Below are positions 5,590-9,822 of a DNA stretch of 9,822 bases, piece by piece. The position numbers were made by a program, and so were the translations under genes. Location of the stretch: positions 1 to 9,822 of the forward strand of contig JAEEYS010000198.1 of assembly GCA_016288255.1 (NCBI GenBank), given 5' to 3'. Positions within the stretch are counted from its first letter, which is position 1. Each line of letters begins with the position of its first letter. Under the pieces are notes generated by a model. That model worked only from the letters and a program-made list of their open reading frames with translations. It was not told where the DNA came from and made no database searches. The DNA is from Bacillota bacterium (lineage in GTDB: Bacteria > Bacillota > Tb-RUG-66).

Positions 5590-5604
5590 TTCCATTATAT
5601 GGAA
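5590..5604. repeat. Perfect dyad at the P2 start point
   Basis: TTCCAT (5590-5595) and ATGGAA (5599-5604) form a perfect 6-bp inverted repeat around a 3-base centre. It begins 5 bases after the P2 -10 box, so it would be either a stem-loop at the very 5' end of a P2 transcript or an operator covering +1. Confidence 0.45.
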
Positions 5605-5630
5605 ACAAATGATTAGGGGTGAAAGCATCA

Positions 5631-8600
5631 ATGGTAAAACCTGTAATGTATGGTAAAAAGCAAAGGATGTCCTATTCAAAAATCGAAGAAGTTCTTCAGC
5701 TTCCAAACTTAATCGAAATCCAATATTCCCTTTATGATTGGTTTTTGAGTGAAGGGTTAAAAGAAGTTTTTGATGAAATTTCTCCTATTGAGGATTTTGC
5801 CGGAAACTTGGTACTGGAATTTTTGGATTATCGGATCGACGGAGAACCGAAATATGACATCGAAGAATGCAAAGAACGAGATGCTACTTATGCTGCACCA
5901 TTAAAAGTCAATGTTAGACTAATCAATAAAGAGACAGGAGAGGTAAAAGAACAAGAAGTCTTTATGGGCGATTTCCCCATTATGACTCCAAAGGGAACCT
6001 TCATTATTAACGGAGCTGAGAGAGTAATAGTAAGCCAGTTAGTAAGATCTCCCGGCGTATATTATAGCGAAGAAATCGACAAAACTGCAAACCATCTTTA
6101 TAAAGCAACTGTGATCCCCAACCGCGGTGCATGGCTGGAACTGGAAACAGATGCCAATAAGATTTGTTATATTCGGATAGACAGAACCAGAAAATTACCG
6201 ACGACCGTATTTTTAAGAGCGTTGGGACTTTCTTCCGACGCGGATATCATCGAAAAATTCGGCGAAACGGAAATGCTGTTAAATACTTTAGCAAAAGACA
6301 ATACGGAAAATGAAAAGGAAGCATTGATCGAAATCTATAAAAGGCTTCGTCCGGGCGAACCGCCTACGGAGGACAGCGCCAGAAATTTAATACAAATGCT
6401 TTTCTTTGAAGACAGAAGATACGATATGGCCAAAGTAGGCCACTATAAATTCAACATCAAGCTGGCTTTGAAAAACAGGATCGTTGGAAACAAAGCGGCA
6501 GAAAATATTGTGGATCCCAAAACAGGGGAAGTATTGGCGGAAGAAGGCCAGGTGATCACCAAAGACATGGCCTTGAAGATCCATGACGCAGGGTTTGAAT
6601 TCGTGCATGTGATCGCGCCTGACGGCAAAGTCGTCAAAGTATTGGGCAACGACAGGATCCATGACCGTCACAACCGCCACATTCTGAAAGAAGATATTTT
6701 TGCAGCCGTCAGCTACTTATTCAATTTGGTCCATGAAGTGGGCAATACGGATGATATCGACCATTTGGGCAACAGAAGACTGCGTTCTGTAGGGGAACTG
6801 TTACAGAATCAGTTTAGGATCGGTCTTTCCAGAATGGAAAGGGTCGTCAAAGACAGAATGAGCATTCAGGATATGGAAGTGGCAACACCGCAGGAATTGA
6901 TCAATATTCGTCCCGTGGTCGCAGCCATCAAAGAATTTTTCGGTTCCAGCCAGTTATCTCAATTTATGGATCAGACCAATCCGTTGTCGGAATTGACCCA
7001 TAAGAGAAGATTGAGCGCTTTGGGACCGGGTGGATTAAGCAGAGAACGGGCCGGGTTCGAAGTGCGTGACGTGCACGACTCCCACTACGGAAGAATGTGC
7101 CCGATCGAAACGCCTGAAGGACCGAACATCGGTCTGATCAACTCTCTTTCTTCTTATGCGAAGATCAACGAATATGGATTTATTGAAGCACCTTATCGGA
7201 AATATGACAAGGAAAAGGGTATTGTAACCGATGAGATCCATTATTTGACCGCAGACGAAGAATACGAAAGCATCATTGCACAGGCAAATGAACCGATCGA
7301 TGAAAACGGGAGGATTATTTCTCCCAGGATCTATACCAGATACAAACACGATATTTTGGAAGTAGATGCCAATACCATCGACTATATGGACGTTTCTCCG
7401 AAACAGGTCGTTTCCGTTGCTACATCGCTGATTCCGTTCTTGGAAAATGATGATGCCAACCGGGCTTTGATGGGCGCCAACATGCAGCGTCAGGCAGTAC
7501 CGCTGTTGATCCCGGATTCTCCTATCGTAGGGACGGGGATGGAATACAAAGCGGCAAAAGATTCCGGTATCGTTATCGTCAGCGAAGAAGACGGCGTGGT
7601 AGACAAAGTATCCGCGGACGAGATTGTGATCAAAGAAGACGGCACAGGGAACAAGCATTCTTATCGTGTGCTGAAATTCAAACGTTCCAATCAGGGGACC
7701 TGTATCAATCAAAGACCGATCGTCAAAGAAGGAGAAAAAATAGAAAAAGGACAGATCATTGCGGACGGTCCTTCTACGGACAACGGCGAATTGGCATTGG
7801 GACGAAATGTTCTGATCGGATTTATGCCTTGGGAAGGCTATAACTACGAAGACGCTATTTTGATCAGTGAACGGCTGGTAAAAGACGATGTCTTTACTTC
7901 CATTCACATTGAAGAATATGAATCCGAGTCCCGGGATACGAAGCTTGGGCCGGAAGAGATTACCAGAGATATCCCCAATGTAGGGGAAGACGCTTTGAAG
8001 AACCTGGACGAAAGAGGGATCATTCGGGTCGGCGCGGAAGTCAAAGCTTCCAGCATTTTGGTAGGGAAAGTAACACCAAAAGGCGAAACGGAGCTGACGG
8101 CGGAAGAACGGCTCCTTCGGGCGATCTTTGGTGAAAAGGCAAGAGAAGTCAGAGACACTTCTTTAAGAGTGCCTCATGGAGAATACGGCATCATTGTTGA
8201 CGTAAAAGTCTTTACCAGAAAGAACGGGGATGAACTGCCTCCGGGCGTCAACCAGCTGGTAAGAGTCAGCATTGCGCAAAAGAGAAAGATATCACAAGGG
8301 GATAAGATGGCAGGACGCCATGGAAATAAAGGGGTCATTTCCCGGATTTTACCATGCGAAGACATGCCATATCTGCCGGACGGCACGCCGCTTGACATCG
8401 TGCTCAATCCTTTGGGGGTTCCTTCCCGTATGAATTTGGGGCAGGTATTGGAAACCCATTTGGGATGGGCGGCCAAAGCGCTTGGCTGGAAGATCGCTAC
8501 ACCGGTCTTTGACGGCGCTACCGAAACAGAAATCATGGATACGCTGGAGATGGCAGGAAAATCCAGAAACGGGAAGACGGTCTTGTATGACGGCAGAACC

Positions 8601-9227
8601 GGGGAACCTTTTGACAATCCTATCACTGTAGGCTATATGTATATCTTGAAACTGGCCCACTTGGTAGACGATAAGATCCAAGCGCGTTGCACGGGACCTT
8701 ACTCTTTGGTCACACAGCAGCCGCTGGGCGGGAAAGCGCAGTTCGGCGGACAAAGGTTCGGGGAAATGGAAGTTTGGGCTTTGGAAGCTTACGGCGCGGC
8801 CCATATCCTGCAAGAACTTTTGACAGTGAAGTCAGACGATATCACAGGACGTGTCAGAACCTATGAAGCGATCGTAAAAGGGGAAGACATTCCCGAAGCG
8901 GGCATTCCGGAATCCTTCAAAGTATTGATTAAAGAATTCCAGAGCTTGTGTCTGGATGTAAAAGTGTTATCCAAAGACTCCAAAGAGATCCAGATCAAAG
9001 AATATGACGAAGAAATGGATAACGATATCTTGGATATCAACATCGAGGGCGAAGAAGATATGGAAGGCGAGATCCTTCCGGGCACCTATAGTTTGGAAGA
9101 TGACTTTGAAAAAGAAACCGCGGACGATGACGGCATGGATGACTTGGATGAAGATTTCAAGGATATTGATGATTTTCATCTGGAAGGGTTTTCTTTTGAA
9201 GACACAGACGAATTAGACGAAGTGTAA
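5631..9227 (+). CDS. rpoB: DNA-directed RNA polymerase subunit beta
   Basis: RpoB forms one pincer of the RNA polymerase core and, with beta', the active site. The 1198-residue product has the usual Bacillota length. N-terminal protrusion and lobe domains are followed by the rifampicin region at 438-465 (D447, H457 and S462 correspond to E. coli D516, H526 and S531, all in the sensitive form), the [11 protein letters not shown] segment, the flap, and the hybrid-binding motif [10 protein letters not shown] at 891-900 with the two active-site lysines K892 and K900. The beta' docking region [28 protein letters not shown] sequence lies near 1040-1065. An 85-residue tail (1114-1198) is very acidic, with 38 Asp or Glu. 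The start is ATG 5631, 9 bases after AGGGGTG (5615-5621); an in-frame GTG at 5619 lies inside that site and is rejected. rpoC follows after 112 bases without a terminator. Confidence 0.99.
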   Translation: MVKPVMYGKKQRMSYSKIEEVLQLPNLIEIQYSLYDWFLSEGLKEVFDEISPIEDFAGNLVLEFLDYRIDGEPKYDIEECKERDATYAAPLKVNVRLINKETGEVKEQEVFMGDFPIMTPKGTFIINGAERVIVSQLVRSPGVYYSEEIDKTANHLYKATVIPNRGAWLELETDANKICYIRIDRTRKLPTTVFLRALGLSSDADIIEKFGETEMLLNTLAKDNTENEKEALIEIYKRLRPGEPPTEDSARNLIQMLFFEDRRYDMAKVGHYKFNIKLALKNRIVGNKAAENIVDPKTGEVLAEEGQVITKDMALKIHDAGFEFVHVIAPDGKVVKVLGNDRIHDRHNRHILKEDIFAAVSYLFNLVHEVGNTDDIDHLGNRRLRSVGELLQNQFRIGLSRMERVVKDRMSIQDMEVATPQELINIRPVVAAIKEFFGSSQLSQFMDQTNPLSELTHKRRLSALGPGGLSRERAGFEVRDVHDSHYGRMCPIETPEGPNIGLINSLSSYAKINEYGFIEAPYRKYDKEKGIVTDEIHYLTADEEYESIIAQANEPIDENGRIISPRIYTRYKHDILEVDANTIDYMDVSPKQVVSVATSLIPFLENDDANRALMGANMQRQAVPLLIPDSPIVGTGMEYKAAKDSGIVIVSEEDGVVDKVSADEIVIKEDGTGNKHSYRVLKFKRSNQGTCINQRPIVKEGEKIEKGQIIADGPSTDNGELALGRNVLIGFMPWEGYNYEDAILISERLVKDDVFTSIHIEEYESESRDTKLGPEEITRDIPNVGEDALKNLDERGIIRVGAEVKASSILVGKVTPKGETELTAEERLLRAIFGEKAREVRDTSLRVPHGEYGIIVDVKVFTRKNGDELPPGVNQLVRVSIAQKRKISQGDKMAGRHGNKGVISRILPCEDMPYLPDGTPLDIVLNPLGVPSRMNLGQVLETHLGWAAKALGWKIATPVFDGATETEIMDTLEMAGKSRNGKTVLYDGRTGEPFDNPITVGYMYILKLAHLVDDKIQARCTGPYSLVTQQPLGGKAQFGGQRFGEMEVWALEAYGAAHILQELLTVKSDDITGRVRTYEAIVKGEDIPEAGIPESFKVLIKEFQSLCLDVKVLSKDSKEIQIKEYDEEMDNDILDINIEGEEDMEGEILPGTYSLEDDFEKETADDDGMDDLDEDFKDIDDFHLEGFSFEDTDELDEV

Positions 9228-9253
9228 GAGACAAGAGGATACGTAAGGCAAAT

Positions 9254-9278
9254 AGCGGCAAAGACTTTCTTTGCTGCT
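9254..9278 (+). promoter_or_regulatory. Intercistronic hairpin between rpoB and rpoC
   Basis: A 10-bp stem with one G-U (9254-9263 with 9269-9278, 5-base loop ACTTT) begins 27 bases after the rpoB stop. No T-run follows, so it is not an intrinsic terminator; an RNA stability or processing element is more likely. The role is inferred. Confidence 0.5.
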
Positions 9279-9300
9279 GTAAACCTTCTTTTGTGGATAA

Positions 9301-9822
<522 letters not shown>

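Noticed and set aside
5619..5630. GTG start for rpoB adding four residues
   Set aside because: It lies inside the Shine-Dalgarno AGGGGTG; ATG 5631 has correct spacing.
7035..7907. 290-codon minus-strand ORF inside rpoB
   Set aside because: Shadow of the conserved rpoB frame; no ribosome binding site, promoter or domain, and composition typical of antisense reading.
8174..8813. Overlapping minus-strand ORFs of 150 and 154 codons in rpoB
   Set aside because: They overlap each other and highly conserved rpoB active-site sequence; shadow frames.
9003..9216. 70-codon + strand ORF in another frame at the end of rpoB
   Set aside because: Out-of-frame reading of the acidic-tail codons; the Lys/Met/Trp-rich product is an artefact of GAT/GAA codons shifted in frame.

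Overview
This window is a core housekeeping cluster from a low-to-moderate GC Gram-positive bacterium, most likely a member of the Clostridia or a related Bacillota lineage. The gene order tuf – rpmG – secE – nusG – rplK – rplA – rplJ – rplL – rpoB – rpoC is the Firmicutes arrangement. Strong AGGAGG-type ribosome binding sites, a purine-rich coding strand, a TTG start for rpoC, an RpoB without the large proteobacterial insertions, and an L10 leader with a transcription attenuator all fit this. The family or genus cannot be settled from the sequence alone. All genes are on the + strand, and both ends of the window cut through genes (tuf on the left, rpoC on the right).

Layout. 1-1158: the 3' part of tuf (EF-Tu), lacking only about 11 N-terminal residues, followed by a strong terminator (1199-1233). 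1234-1583: a spacer with a local GC-rich patch, a doubtful lysine-rich small ORF and a second terminator. 1584-1612: a near-consensus promoter feeding rpmG (L33), secE, nusG, rplK (L11) and rplA (L1), with a terminator-like hairpin in the leader and a probable L1 autoregulatory site between rplK and rplA. 3936-3964: a second strong promoter that starts one base after the rplA stop, followed by an L10-type leader and attenuator, then rplJ (L10) and rplL (L7/L12), closed by a terminator (5166-5195). 5196-5630: 435 bases without a supportable gene, holding one or two rpoB promoters and a structured, repeat-containing leader. 5631-9227: complete rpoB. 9340-9822: the first 161 codons of rpoC.

Function. 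The genes make the translation elongation GTPase, four 50S proteins of the stalk and L1 regions plus L33, an essential membrane subunit of the Sec translocase, a transcription elongation factor, and the two large RNA polymerase subunits. The sequence suggests three separately controlled transcription units (rpmG-to-rplA, rplJL, rpoBC), each with an extended -10 promoter. Ribosomal protein feedback acts through L1 and L10 sites, and a terminator uncouples rpoBC from rplJL.

I do not see a new biological system here. What merits a second look is in the non-coding leaders: the rpmG leader hairpin, the rpoB leader with tandem repeats and competing stems, the dyad at the second rpoB promoter, and the structured element at 5322-5360. 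Three genes visible here are easily missed or misplaced by simple ORF calling: rpmG (49 aa), the truncated 5' end of tuf, and rpoC with its TTG start.
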